Made by a program: the position numbers and the translations under genes. Shown in pieces: positions 50,230 to 64,000 of a stretch of DNA of 64,000 bases. The notes beneath the pieces are model-generated. The model saw only the letters and a list, made by a program, of their open reading frames with translations. It did no database searches and had not been told where the DNA came from. How positions within the stretch are numbered: the first letter of the stretch is position 1; the number at the start of each line of letters is the position of its first letter. Origin of the DNA: Pyrocephalus nanus. Taxonomy: Eukaryota; Chordata; Aves; Passeriformes; Tyrannidae. The stretch covers positions 33,700,634 through 33,764,633 of the forward strand of contig CM076260.1 in NCBI GenBank assembly GCA_038380795.1, in the 5' to 3' direction.

Positions 50230-52329
50230 CTACAGAAAAGATAAAATGTGAACTCCAGGCAGCATTAGGAAGCCTTCTTGCAATGCATGAAAAATAGCAG
50301 TGAGAAAACCTCTGAACTTCCTACATTGCAACTGAGGTAGCCTAGACTGCAATGACATTGGGGATTTAACTATTTTGCTGTCAAAAATAGCAATTAAAGT
50401 AGTATCTGCCACTACTATTTTTTATGACTTTCAATGGGGGATTTTCTGCAAAAGCTTTGCTACTTCCTGAATGTCGCTGTTCACATAGAATTAATAAAAC
50501 AGAGCTGGAGAATCTTGAAAAAAAAAACAAAACAGCATTAATGGTCTCAGTATAGTTCATGACATGAACATTTAAAGAGAAGGATATCCTTTATTCTTTT
50601 CCTGAAAAAGATGAAAATTAATTTCCAGGTTTAAATCCACATTTCCTCTGAGCAAATTTAATTTCAAGCTTTAGGTGTAAATTCAACATAAAATTACACA
50701 ATGATGACAAGTATGCACTTTGCTGATAAAGCTGTATAAGGGATTTTTAAAATCTGCCTCCTGATTTCACTTGCACCCAAGCCCATTTGCTTTTTGGGGT
50801 TCTGCAAAAACAGAGATACCTTTTCAGTAATAACATTCTGTTCCAATAAAAAGGTGTTTACTCCTAATTGGAACAAAATCCACAAATCTGAGCTTTTCCA
50901 TGGAATGTAAATTTTCAAAATATTTTCTTTTGGGAGAATTAAATGGAATATTTCAAAAAATCCAAGCTGCAGAGCCAGCTGGCTGAACATCTTAGATAGA
51001 AATCATACCAGACCATAGATTCAGCTGCTCCTAGGAATAGTGAGCCCTGTAAAACAGCAGGGTGGCCCAGTTTGCCCATCTGGCAGACTGGAGTCTGTCA
51101 GGGATTTCAGCAAAATTAATGTGTTCCTGCAAGATGATTTCATTTCACTGAATCTGAATTTTCCAGGGAAAATGAATCCACAAAAATGCTTGTCTAATTC
51201 TATTGTTCATAGAATAATAGCAATAATAGCATAGCAATAATTTATTGTGTGTTTGTCAAGGGGTTTCATACTCTTTTGCAGAATTCGTAGCCGCCCCATG
51301 ATGGGTGTTTGTGTTGCTACGGGGCAACCCAACAGATACAGCATCTACAGACACTGAAATGTAACTTCTCCCATAGATAGATTATTCTATCCATTTTCCA
51401 TGCTGTAAACCATAAGAAAATACTGACTATTCTGAGTGTTTCTGCAGGTTGTATGTGGACAAAATTTATTCTACTTTGTGCTTTTAAAAGGAAATGATCT
51501 CATGGAAATACCAAAAAAAAAGAAATTGAGAAGTGGAAGGACTCCAGTTTTCTCAGCCAAAGTAGAACATAATTAACAACACAGAAAACTGTGATTGTTC
51601 AGTGGTCTGACCTCTGTAAATAATTTCAAACAAACTGAAGAAAGTGAGACTTTTCTGTGAGAGTTCATGGAGAACCTGTGTTTTATGTGGGATATTCTAA
51701 TCATGTAAATAAAATCAAAATTTATTAGTATAGAATAGGATATTACAGTGAGAGACAGTTTTGTGTGTATCCATAAAAAGTGGCCAGTGTTTGTACAAGC
51801 TCAAGATAGTGGGGATGGTTGCAGTTTATGGGATGTTGGGGGATATAGATTATCTCAACCAGTAAAACTAAAGTCAACCAAGTATCTTTCAATTTGCCAT
51901 TTTTTATGATTGCATCAAGTATTACACTCTGAATATGTGACAAACTCCTTGTAAAGCAACATGTTTTCAAAATATACTGAATATATCTGTAAAGTCCAGA
52001 ATTACCTGAATTCCCTGGAAAGATATTTAAAATATCTTTATTTCCTTTTGTTATCAGAATATTTCTGGGTACAATCTATCCAGTCATATTTTCATATATT
52101 ACAATTTGTTAGTAAAAGTTGCTCCAAGCACATCAATGAAAATACATGTGTAGGTGAAGATCCAGAGTTCAGTCATCTTTATATTTTAAGTTTGAAAAGT
52201 GCAGGAAAATCCCTGCCTCTGTGAAGTAAAAGAGTGAAAGAACTAGGTAACTTCAAGGCACTCAGGATTTTAACATAACTGCTTTAAAGTCTTACCCCGC
52301 CCTCCCTCCAAATTTGTCTAGGGTTTTGA
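50230..52329. other. AT-rich non-coding sequence
   Basis: No gene. A small CpG-containing inverted pair (GCCGCCCC near 51292 and GGGGC near 51320) is present but short. Minus-strand frame 50694-50990 (98 codons) has no domain. Confidence 0.65.
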
Positions 52330-52585
52330 AGTCCAGTCTTGGGAGCTGCATAGGTAGATCAGTGAAGTTCACCCACTGAGCCATCGGAGGCTGATGCAGA
52401 CAAGCTCATGGACATGAGTTTTCCAGCCAGCCTGCTTTGCACCCCATATATCTGAGAGCACTGCTGGGACTGACCTGCAGCCACCTGCTTACCTGTTTAA
52501 GTACAACTTTATTTACTTTTGTAATAAACCTGCATCATCAACCAAACACCTTCTCACTGGTACTCATTTCAGCTAAAATAAATGG
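52330..52585 (+). mobile_element. Possible degraded LTR
   Basis: A GC-richer segment with a TATA-like CATATATC at 52446-52453 followed 70-80 bases on by GTAATAAACC (AATAAA at 52523-52528), the promoter-to-poly(A) spacing of a retroviral LTR with a short R region. Boundaries are not clear and I could not name a family. It could equally be unique sequence with chance signals. Confidence 0.3.
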
Positions 52586-55500
52586 CTGATAAGTCAAGAA
52601 ATAGTGCTGACTCCCCACTGCCAAAGTGCAGCTGGAACACGGTAACCTCAGAAAACCAGACTGCTCCTGGAGTTATCAGATCAAAGTACAAAAAAAGTGG
52701 CGAAAAGTACAGGCAGGCCAGTTATGAAATATGCAGATAAAATGTTGTTTGACCACAAAACAGCTTTCAGGGAAGGGTGAAAAGAAGTTCAGGACCAAAC
52801 TCACTTTACATGTTCAACTGCATTCTGTAAAACCATTAGTCTCATCAGGCATTTTTTTCCAAGTAATATTTCTCTTTTAAAACCAAGCATTTGAATTAAT
52901 TACTTTGGTTTCTTCTCCTTAAAATCCTTCTAACTTAAGTACAATTTATTAATGAACTATTGTTCCATTACAGGAGACGTATGTTGCAAAAGAAACAGAG
53001 GCAGATGGAAAAAATGGAGTATAAATGGCAAAAGTTAGATACTTAATACTGAACAAAATGCTGTCTCACTCTAAATGTTCCAGATTTCAAAGCTGACATG
53101 TATAATTTGACATTAAAGTACACAATAAGATGCTTTCAGGATCATTTATTTTTTTCACATTGAAATATACCTTCATTGTTTCAGACATTAAAAACTACGT
53201 TCAAGCATCCTGCAGACGCTAATTACTGCTTTAAAAAAGGATATATATTATATAGCATACTTGCATGCTGTTCCTACACTCAGAGTCAACAAGTGGTACT
53301 TGTAATTACTAAGAATTACAGAAGGGTTTGTTAATAAGCCAAAATTCTAACCTTGTCCTGGGCACCTTCAGAAGAATGAAACTAAGCCCAAAGAAGTGTT
53401 TGAAGATAGAAATCTGGTCTGCATTTCCCTTGAGCTAGAAGTAAGAAAACTCATTGTGAGAAGAGACTCTCCATAGGATTAATCTGTCTTAATCTAAATT
53501 CTCCATGTTGTAAATTCCAAAAATTGAAAACACATTTCATTTAAAGCAGAGAAAAAGTTGGAAGTAGAAAGATTACAATATTATTGATTAGAATTTATCA
53601 AAGTCCACCAGGCATACCTACATTTATTTTTAACCTTGAATAAATTAGGGGAATAATATTTTTATCATTATTATATTATAAGAGTGCAGTCTAGAGACTG
53701 ATGAAACACCAATTACTTTGAAACACCAAACATTTAGGGCCTGACTTCTTTCTTTTCAATCATTTCAAGTATCTGAACGCTAAAGCAAGGCTCATATAAT
53801 AAGAAATTTTATAAGAAACTGAGAAAGATGAAAAAAAAAAATCCTGGAAGAGCTAGCAAGCCGTATTGGACATGAACAGTTTTGGTAGGTAATGAAAGAA
53901 GAAAAGTGAAGGAAATAAAAGACAGTACATTTAGCCCATGATCAGTAGGGCAAGACCTAAGTGTTTGAATTCCCAAATTGCACTTTATTATATAAAACTG
54001 AAAGTCCTCTCTGCAACGTGGTGCATTCTTTTGCATTCTACTGTCTTAATTCATAAAGATATATTGAGTACTTTTACTGATAATCCCAGGACACTAAAAG
54101 CAATGAAGCAAAATCAGAAGTACATTTCTTCATTCAGGAATCTGATCTAGAAGCCAAAACCCATGGTAACGGTGATCAGGATATAGACTTTGACCCCGTG
54201 CTTTGTTCATGGTTAAAGAACAGAGAACATCTGGATCCCAGAAAACAGACACTTTTGAAGGGAATTGTACCTCCCACTAAGAAGCCAGTAGAACTCTACT
54301 CAGAATTACAAAAATCTTACCTCAGTGATCTCAGCATCTCATTCCAACCATGAGCAAGAGACATAGCATTCTAAAATGCATAAAGGTAGACTCTGATTTC
54401 TAATAAATGTAAACAAAATACAATTTTTTTGGTATATTTTTACCAATGGACTCAGCTACAAAAAAGTGGCTGTAGCAAAATACGCTCTTATGGATCTCTA
54501 CAAGTACCCTTGTATGTTTGCCTGTTTCTCACATAAGACAATCATAAATACATTCACTTAACTACTCCTTCTTCCTCACTTCTTCCTCTTCGTCCAATAT
54601 CTTCCTAAGCAGTAAATTATACTGTGTCCGTAGTCCTCTAAAGTGTAAGTCAGCTTCCTCACAGTAAAATTAATGAGCAGTGTTGCTAAGAGCCAGGTGC
54701 TGCAGCCTAAATGAAATGTCTCATGGAAGCTCAAGCTTTGGACCATTAACCATGGCTAATCATCACAGCTATTTTATAAACAGAAATAGATGTCCCTTCA
54801 GGACTGTCTTAATTTTGTTAGTGTGCAGCAACCAGGTATTACTTTAAACCAAACTTTATATATTGCTCTGAAGGCTGTTGAACAACAGGAGTGGTGACAT
54901 TGATTCACCTTTTATTCAGCTTGTGTTCAATAATATTGCTACTCGCGATAGTGGCTAAAGATAGTGGAGAAGAACTATTCTTTTGTTGCAACTGGATGAA
55001 TTTACAAGAGCTTCCTAAGCACATGTGTGACTAAATGCACAGTATCTCTGAAAGTACACAAAATATGCCAAGGTACCTTTTTTTTTTTTCCTTCTCCAAA
55101 CAAAATGCGGCCTTTTTAAAGTGTTCTGGGGAAAAACCATGCCAGATGACAAATGCTAAGTGCTCATTGCTTAGCAAACATGCCGAACAAATACCCCCGA
55201 ACTTGTAAAGCCATTAAATACAGTAACTCACTTCACTGAAGCCCAGTGCAGGAAGACAAATAAAGAGTAAGCACTACACTCGTATAATAGAGTTAAAGGC
55301 AACTGAGTTAAATCTAAATTGAATATGAAGAGACATTTATTTTGATGCAACTATATTGTAACACACTGCTCTATATTACACTCAAGTATTTAATTTTAGA
55401 ATAATGAAAGGAGGCATGGCAAAAATGGTACCACCTTAAGAAAATTAATATGACATAACAAAATAAATCTTCTTATGTAAAACTTTCATCTGCTATTTTT

Positions 55501-56489
55501 ACTTTCCTCTCTACAACAAAGGAATAGACCATATATTCACGTAGATCCAAGTAAGTATCATCCAGCTGGTTTACAAATATATAGTACCCTGAAACACCAG
55601 GCCCTTTACACTGTTACTCTGCAAACTAAGCAACACAAACTACCATCACTTTCACTCAATGTTACTGCATATGAGAAGAAAACAAAAGATGAGAGAGTTG
55701 ACACAAAGATGTGTGGAAAACTATAGGTAGAGACAAGATGTCTAGATGGATGTCTAGTTCTCTGCCAAAGGCAAACTACGTAGAAAATAAGAAGTCTGCC
55801 AAGTTCATTGAAAATACAGAGTCTGTCATAACAAAGAATTTAGGCATAAGCCAAGGGCACTTGTCCGAAAGCAGAAATTATTTACTTTTTCAGCAGAAAA
55901 ATAGTCTCAGGTTCTCCAAAAAGAGGGATTTGCACAGAATAGCATACCTTGCTCACCAAGGTATAGTACATTTGTTTTAGCAGCTGCACCCATGTACTAT
56001 CCCAATAAACAAAACTTATGTTTTGACAGTCAACTTATAGCTCTGTGATTAACCAACAAAGCATGATTTAAAAAAAAGTAAACTGGCTACCTGACCAACC
56101 CAAAATTTGAATCAAAGGGGAAAGTCTTTTGGATACAGACTTTATCAGTACTTAAAATGTCATTTAGTATGATTCAAAGAGAATTCTCAGAGATTTTAAG
56201 AGCTTGATAGTGAAATATTCCAGCTTTATATTATTTGTTATGAATAACAAAACTGTTCATGAATTGTAGTCACTGTGAGCTGTTTGCTCCCAGCATACCA
56301 TAGCCAAAGGACATGCTGGGTCATCTGAAGGTCAGCAAGTCAGAGGAAGAATTGGAGTATGATGTTATCTAAGCCATGTCACTCTTCTGTGACTGCTATT
56401 AGTGCTGGTGGGGCCAAATATAAAGCACAAAGTGTGAGATTACGAACAGTAGCTAAAGAAGAGTCTGGATCCCGCTTGTGACAAAAGGG
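52586..56489. other. AT-rich non-coding sequence
   Basis: No gene or further transposon. Contains a T12 run (55078-55089). The block 55090-55250 has a slightly higher GC content and a 7-bp hairpin (TGCTAAG/CTTAGCA) but no diagnostic content. Confidence 0.7.
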
Positions 56490-56508
56490 AAAAAAAAAAA
56501 AAAAAAAA
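56490..56508. repeat. A19 homopolymer
   Basis: Nineteen A. Upstream sequence (about 56280-56489) is unique-looking, so a retrocopy tail cannot be supported. Confidence 0.9.
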
Positions 56509-59500
56509 GGGAGATTAAAAAAACTAGTGTTTCATCTCCATAGCTAAATACAAAACTGCCTTGTGTGGTCAGTGGTCAAGCAAGGTTGACCAGCACAGAT
56601 TCCTCCTGCATAGATAAATGAAAAGATTTTGCATATGTTCCCTTCACACCCACACCATTCTTACCAAGAGCTTTGGAAAGTGGTGTATTCAATCCTTCAG
56701 ATAAAGGCCAGTGTTTACTGGAATCTACTGTGAATCCCAAGAGGATATGTATATTATTAGGCCTCAGAACACTCACTGGCTCCATCTGCGGAAACAGTTT
56801 CCATCTCTCAACGCAGGCTGTAGCCCCCAAAGGAAATGCTGCAAAGAAAATGATTTAAATGAATAGAAGCAACACTTACCACAATGTGAGCCAATGAAGT
56901 CATAAACATGGCAATAAAATGACTGATATTGGGCTGCTAACCCAGCATGATTCCAAACCAGTGTTGCTGGTTGTTAGCACGTCTGTTTTGATGTGCACAA
57001 CAACAAATTCTTGCTCCATCACATAAGGTGGTCACGCTGCCAAATGCACAGGTAGCCCCTTTATGATCTGTGACCAAACACAGTCAGGCAGCCCATTTTG
57101 GTAAATGACACTGGAACATCTGTCAACAACTGGCAACTTTCTGGGCCCCATTTGGAAAAAGTGGGGTTTTTTTCTTACTTTGTGGATCCTTATCATTGTG
57201 TGATAAATTCTGGACTATTTTGACACTGAAAGTTTTTAGAATTAACTAGTCTTTATTCAATCAGAAAAATAGCAAACATGTTCATGCAAAGCTGTAAAGA
57301 ATAATAATAAAAAGAAATATAAGTTTAACAAAGTTTTCTAGTTTATAATAGATCTCAACCCCTAGTCTGTGATAAAATGTTGTTGACATTAATAATCAGA
57401 TTTTGGCTTTCCAGAGCAAACTGATTTCATGTTCAGTTCATAATTTTATAGCCAAATGTGAACCTGACTATGTGCTATCAGTGGGATCAGGCATAACAAA
57501 CGGATTCTCAACATTTAAAGAGAAAGGGCAATATAGAGCCTTAACTAAATTCCCTTTCCAATTATACATATATACATATATAGTCATCAATTTTTTTCCT
57601 GTTGTGGACACAAGCTATTCTTCCATGCTTTCAACGACTATGTTAGAAATCAGATTTTTGTACAGTATCCCTGATGCTACTGTGAAGAAAAAATTTTGCA
57701 TTCTGCATAAGCAGTTGTTGTAATCCTAGCTCTATAGCACAGAAGTATCATCCTCAGTTGATTCAGATGTCTTAGAAAGCACGTATACAACTAAAATTAA
57801 AAGATTTTATCTTGAATTGCAGGTGGTGACACTGTCTGCAAAGCTTTGCTTGTTCATTTGAGTGCATCATGTTGAAAAAGAAATCAGCAAAATCCTAATT
57901 ATAAGAATGTCAGGAGAAAAAATTGTGTTTTTCTTTTTTTCTTTTTCACCCATTAGCTTGAGTCAATTGTCATGCCCTCTTAGATAAAGGAAGTTGCACA
58001 CAAAAAAGAATCACGTTGAGACACTGCATAAAATAACAGAAGGACAGAGACACAAGTGTTTTGGAATTGCAATTTTTTTTAATATAATAAGAAGTTTTGA
58101 AGGACCATAATACTTTCTCAAATAAAAAGCAATTTCTGCAGTATTTTTGTGTTCTTCAGCTTAACACCCTTGGTGCACTTTACATGCTTCTTAGATTTGA
58201 ATTCTTTCTTTTTTCTTTTTTGAATGAAAGCAAGACAAATATCCATTAAGAGGCTAGACCACTTAGTTAACACCACCTTTCAATTATAGACCAGAAGGAA
58301 TTTCCTTGTGAATAATGCCTTACTGTTGAATTAACATTAACATGTTGAAGGAAAAGAGTCACTCCTATCATAGTTTACCTTGGAAAAGGCAGGTACATTA
58401 ACATTTCCAGCAAGCCACAGTATTATACTGAGCCAATTTTAATGCACAGGGGATAGAAAAGTAGCTAGGTACATTTTATGGAAAAAAAGTGTCAACATGG
58501 GCACGTCAGCCAAGAAATACTTATATTCTTTCCTTCTCCTCCCTCCCTTTCTTCTCTCATCACCTTAAGAGTTTTTCTTTTTTTGTTGTATTTTATTCTT
58601 TAGGACATAGATGAGTTATTTAAATAAATCCATCTGCTCCATATTTGTTGCTTATTCTCACGGACAAATGTGTGTTGGCTATGCTGATTCTCAACTTTAT
58701 CATAGGATATGGTAGGAGAAAATTGATTACAAAAAGAACAAGAATTAGAAAGCTTAAGTTTTTCCCACTCCATTATTTATTTCTGTCACTGAATGCATTA
58801 GATAATAATTTGTAATGGTATAATTTGGTCCAAGGTTCTCAAGTGCATGTGCTAAATATCAGTGGCCTGATTTTCAGAAGATACTCTCTTGAAGACACTC
58901 AGAAACATTCAAAAAATAGGTAATACTTTTAGGAATGGACAAAGGTTGCAATGTCTAGATCTGCATTTAAATCTCACCAAAGGTCGAATTCAGTTTGGAT
59001 CATACCCAAATTTTGGCAGCTATTTGGAAACAAGAAACAACAAACCCTGCTCTTACAAAGCTAATATGTTTGCCCTGCCAAGGCTCTCCCTGAGTCAAAA
59101 GGTTCGTCATCACCTGTAATGTGAAACAATCTGTAAAGTGAATGTTTATGAATTTCTATAGAGGAGTCTCTGAATCCCAGATTTCAAAATTCGACTGAAG
59201 AGCTTGTCTTCTCTCTCTGTCATCTCCTAAATCCATATAGAAATAAAAACATTAGCAGGTAACAAAACAAACTCTTACAACTGTCAAAGAGCAACAGGAA
59301 AGTATTAAATAAACTCTGTTGAAATTGAAAATATGGATGCTGAAATATTAAGTGGTTAGTTTGTTAAATTCATCATTGTACTGGTTTCATGAAACACATT
59401 GACCTGTGACAGTGGAAGTCAATCAGCCCTAAATTCCCAGTAAGCTGCCTCACAGTCACTTGGCAATCTCTTAATCAGAACTACTGCCTTTAACCAGAGT

Positions 59501-62200
59501 AGAGGAGGCTCACAGAAATAAGGAGAACCTCTGGTTATCAATGTTTCAGACAAAAAGGTGTCTCATGACCCTTCACAATCCTAGAAAACAGTCCTGGTCC
59601 TACCAATAAAAAATGAGAAAAGATAGTGGTGCAAGCATCTTTCAATTGCTATACTATTTGATAGGACTTCATACGTTTATATAAACTCTTATTTCCACTG
59701 TTTACACACATTTGTGTATATTATGGATTCCCACAGAACAACAATACTTTTTTAAACCATTGCTTGACTATACAGTACATGAAAATGGACAATAAATTTG
59801 ACATTATTTGAATTGTAACCTCTTTGAGGTAGATGACATTTTTATTATATTTATATATGTACTAGCAAAATAGGAAGATTTTTCATTGCCATTTCCAGGA
59901 ACTAAATTATACCTATATGTATCATAATTATAAAACATTGGCTCATAGTATTTTCCCAAGTATTTCCAAGTCGTTTTCAAAAGTATAATATTAGAACTAT
60001 AATTTTAAAAAAAGAATGCCTTAATATTTCTAAATGTTCATACCAAAGCTGAATGCATATTTGCAGAAATAAATTTATGGCTAGGTAGTAACTCCTCCAT
60101 CCACCCAAATTTATACAACTTCATCATAATTGCACAATTTAGCCATGTCCAGAAATAGCTGAGCAATAATCTGCATAAAATATTTCTTAAAGTGTGTCTT
60201 AGGGTGTTTATTAATGGAGTTAGATGGTCATTTCCATCAAAGTGTTGGGTACAGCACTTGCAGAGTCATCTAGTGTATATTCACCAGAGCAAGCATGAAA
60301 ACAGGATATCTGGGAGTTGCACAGAGTCCTTCATAGACTGACAAACCTATCTCTACATACATGTTTTTAGGATTAACATGAGCTGAGGTCTGCACTGCCA
60401 CATCTATAGAGTGATTATTCCCCAGGCTAAAGAGTTTAAACTCTCTAAATTCTGTGGCTAAACATTTGGCTGCAGTGTAAGCATATCCTCAGGGAGAATT
60501 TCTCATCATATGGATGCACAAAAGTCAACAAGAATGTATCAGTAATGCTAAAATATTGTCCATAAGATTTTGGCCAGATCATGAGCCTTAACAGAATGGA
60601 AAAAAAAAGTCATATATTTAAGTAATTATTTCATTGCATTTATATTTTGTTTCAAAAACATTTAGAAGATTAGAACATGTGGACCTAATAAATGTTACAA
60701 ATAGGATACATTTTTAGTTATTCAGGAGTGAGAAACCATCTTAAACAATACACTTTGAATTCTCCACCTTGTATGTAAAGGCTATTCCACCACCACAAAA
60801 ACTTTTCATTGAAAAATTCACTCCTAAATCCTTTTCTATTCTAAAGTTTAGAAATATTATAACGTGGTATAATTATTTTAAAATACTTTGGAGTGTTTAG
60901 AAGCACTCAAGAATTCATCTATGTGACAAAGTACATACACATGAAAAGCACACTTCATGATGGTAACACTCACTCAGCTCTAACTTTAACATAGAAAAAG
61001 GTGCCATTATAATCATGAAAACCTCACTTGAGATGTCCTGTCTTCATGCACACATTGATTTTTAAATACCAGTTCACAGTTAACAAAATGACAGGTTCAA
61101 AGAGCTTATACCATAAATTCCTGGCAAGCTACAGAATTAATTCATTTATCAAGAAGACTCTGATTCTACTCCCAGTGATTATGAATCATCATAAAATCCA
61201 TGATTTATGAGATGAATTGTATGATTCACAGTAGCTATTGCACTATGAAAACAAAACTATAGAGCTGGATACAATATAGTTTGACTCTTTTAGGTTAATC
61301 AAGCTGTAAATCTCTGGGATTCTATAGAGTCAGCTCTAGCTCAGATCTCTGAGAAGACCTCTTAGCTTTAACACTCAAGGTAGAGGCCACATTTATTTCC
61401 ACTCTATTTCTTCTAACGTAATATGCTTTCAAAATAGAAAAATATTATTTTTCCAAACTGAGAAATGTCCATGTACTTTCTGTATGTTAGCTTTAGGAAA
61501 AGGATATAGGGTGCATATTGCTCAGTCCTGTTACTCCATGTTTGGTGCCTCTCTGGAACACTTTCGATAGGGTCAGGTTTTGTGAGACGAGAGAGATAAT
61601 TAACTAAAGTCCTGGATCTCTGTGGACAAAACATGCTTTGCTGCAACGACAATGCAAAATAAAAAAGGTTTCAACTTTTGCTTAAATGAAAAATTAGCAG
61701 AAAAGGATTTAAGCAAAAAAAAAAGGCTGGATTAACTGTCTTCAGTAACATGGCTTTGATTAGTGAGCTGAAGAAACGTAGTGTGGAATGGAAACACGTT
61801 CAGCATGTATCCCTTCCTTTTTTTCTGACAGGGGACAGTAACACTGACAAGTAGATGCTGAAAAGTTGATGTTTATAGGACATCTTTGAAAAAATTACTT
61901 TATGCAGACAGATCTGCTGAAGGAGCAAGCTGCAATCACCCATCACAGCAGCCCTACTGCAGTCAGTGTCTTGTATTCATGAGAAGTCTGACCCACACCA
62001 CCATCTGCCAGACTGTAGTCACTGCTGCCCTTGCTCTAGATCCTTTTCTTCTGGTTACTGTGAAAGGAAATGTTGTACTGTTTGGCTATAGCCTGCTCAC
62101 TGCTGACAAGCTAATCTCCCATGACAGACTGCCTCTCCCCTTAACAAACACGCTCAGGCTGTATTTGCTGTCAGCTGAGCAAACCCTGCAGAGCCCGTAC
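56509..62200. other. AT-rich non-coding sequence
   Basis: No gene. Frames 57403-57723 (106 codons) and 61886-62212 (108 codons) have no recognisable domain. A 14-bp palindrome AGAGTTTAAACTCT at 60431-60444 is within chance expectation. Confidence 0.7.
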
Positions 62201-62720
62201 ATAGAACTCTGATAATAAAAATGGTCTAACGATTTTCTTCATTTAGGCTGCAGTGAATCTGAGGGAATGTCAGTGCTTTTTTTATTTTTATGCTGCTAAT
62301 AATCTCCACAAAGTCCAGAGACCTTTTTTTTTTTTAATTAAAAATTGAATGCAGAAAACCAGATTTATAGAATCCTCACAAATTCGTATAAGGAAATTAG
62401 GTTGACACAGTATCCTACATTCTAGTGGAAAAACCTAATCTTAAGGGCAGCCTGAGACAACCTATTTCTTGCCCAGAAGTGCATGAGATGAATAACATCA
62501 CTGATAAAGCTCTTCTTTCCCCTGCCCACTCTGGCTGTGGGCTTCTCTCGTAACTGTGCAAAGGCCCCTCTGGGAAGCAGCAAGCTGTCAAACTCCTTTC
62601 TGATTGAGCTAATGGCATCTGACTCATATCAGATGAAAGCAGAGGATCCCTGCACAGATGCACCATGGTAGTACCACTGATAGTACAATGGGTAGATATT
62701 TATGTTCCCTGACAATGACA
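62201..62720. other. GC-richer non-coding block
   Basis: Between about 62430 and 62680 GC content rises above the flanks and the frame 62415-62666 (minus, 83 codons) is open. No domain is visible. A T12 run lies at 62324-62335. The block could be conserved non-coding DNA, but conservation cannot be judged from one sequence. Confidence 0.35.
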
Positions 62721-64000
62721 GACTAAGGGGGTTGCAGACAGGGAATCATTGATTAGAATAAATAAATTTATTCAAATTAAAAAAAATAGATCTAGTAGTC
62801 AACAATGTTTAGCACAATTATCTCTCATCAGGATCATCGGCTCAAGTTTTTGTCAAATATTGATAGGTTCTTGGTCCTGTCAGACCATTTAAGTGAGTGG
62901 AAGAGTTTTGTCTCTCTGCCGAAGCTTGCCCTCTATGCAAAGACGCTAAGATATTTGCAGGTCAGGGTATAAAAAACTATAACCCTGAAAAGCAGTCAGC
63001 CTGGGCAACAAAATTGATATCTCATCATTATTTGTTATTCAAGTCTAGATTTTGTCACTGAAGTTTATACTTCTAATAGAGAAGCTGTCACATAGCAAGG
63101 AAGATATGAGGCTGCTGCTGCAAAAAAATAGTGGTTCTTTAAGTTCTTCACATGTCTAAATTTTGAGATGTCAGAGTAAGATGTGAGATAGAGTTTTTCT
63201 TATTCACTTTGGGTGTTTGCTGTTTATTATGGCTCAGTATTTCCTCCAACTGAAAGTCTAACATTTAATGGCAAGATGATTGAGTTGATAGTGAATGACA
63301 GGTCCTTGCAAGAGTCCCTGTCATGTTCCTGTGGCAGGATTAGCATTCACCTCTCTTCTAATGACTTCTAAAAATTAGGTGAGAATGAACTAGTAGAGTA
63401 AGTGGTTGGGGTTTTTTCTTGTAGAATGGGGTGTTCCTGTAAAAAAAAAAGTCTTACATTTACTGCTCCAAACTATTTGCTAAATTTGAGTCAGATAATA
63501 AAAATCTCTTCATGACAAATTTTAAATTTACAGTCTGAGAGGATATTCATACACATACCATAAACAGTGTTTTCAAATACAATCAGATAGTTTTTGTGTA
63601 TTACACTTTAAAAGAAGGAAACGACAAACTTTGCTAACACAGTATTTAATTTCCATATTTTTCCATAACTTTCAGCTGTTGTAAATTGAAGGCAGTAAAT
63701 TTCACTTGCTAATAATTGCATCTTGTCACATTTGAGCCTACATTGTATCTATCTGGGGAAGAGAGGTTCTTAGGTTCTAAATTTGTAGGGGAGGAATAAG
63801 AACAGCTTACAAAATTCAGCAAACAACTGATGTAAAATCCTCTTATTGTGTAATAAATGGTGAAAAGGCTTAGACAACTACTTTCACAGTCAGCTTTAGT
63901 TGCCTGTCAGCTTTATTTATGTTTTTGGGTTTTTTTTTGCTGTGTAGTTTAGGAATAATCTCCTGCCTGATGAATACGAATACTCAGGATTAAGGGTTCT
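62721..64000. other. AT-rich non-coding sequence
   Basis: Nothing recognised up to the window edge beyond short A and T runs. Confidence 0.7.

Noticed and set aside
54158..54176. CCATGGTAAC resembling an X-box (RFX) site
   Set aside because: Only the right half fits the consensus well. The left half does not, so it is a half-site at best.
60431..60444. 14-bp perfect palindrome AGAGTTTAAACTCT
   Set aside because: A 7-bp-arm palindrome is expected several times in 64 kb.

Overview
The window looks like a gene-poor stretch of a bird genome. It is AT-rich and CpG-poor, with long homopolymer runs. Its recognisable repeats are CR1 non-LTR retrotransposon 3' ends (one carries the bird-type TTCTGTG tail) and solo LTRs, including one of the avian ERVL kind. 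CR1 plus avian ERVL LTRs point clearly to a bird. A passerine is plausible but cannot be shown from this sequence alone. I found no prokaryotic features, rRNA, tRNA, CRISPR array or intact protein-coding gene. Most open frames are short, overlap on both strands or lie in repeats, as expected by chance in 64 kb.

Layout: 1-9.8 kb is non-coding, with a 23-bp near-perfect palindrome at 4028-4050 and a motif-rich block near 7.9-8.1 kb. A single island at about 9.8-10.2 kb reads like coding sequence; it follows an acceptor-like site but is frame-disrupted, and I cannot name it. 10.3-21.5 kb is non-coding with a TGTTA...TAACA LTR (14.6-15.2 kb), a T30 tract, an ancient amniote-type repeat at 16.7 kb and a decayed tandem duplication at 19.6 kb. 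21.5-32 kb holds two CR1 copies in opposite orientation, a local CpG cluster at 23.0-23.2 kb and two further ancient repeats, one a palindrome at 27.95 kb. 32-43 kb is mostly plain sequence, then an ancient CR1-like fragment (40.8 kb), a 110-bp T/G tract with no A (41.0 kb), a solo ERVL-type LTR (41.6-42.3 kb) and a canonical G-quadruplex motif about 100 bp past it. 43-64 kb is nearly featureless apart from a CR1 fragment (47.9-48.1 kb), a possible degraded LTR (52.3-52.6 kb) and homopolymers.

No genes act together here. The window is best read as intergenic or deep intronic DNA between unseen genes, made of old repeats and perhaps some regulatory sequence. I see no evidence for a new multi-gene system. 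The items most worth a check are the coding-like island at 9.8 kb, the palindromes at 4.03 and 27.95 kb, the CpG cluster at 23 kb and the G-quadruplex motif at 42.37 kb.
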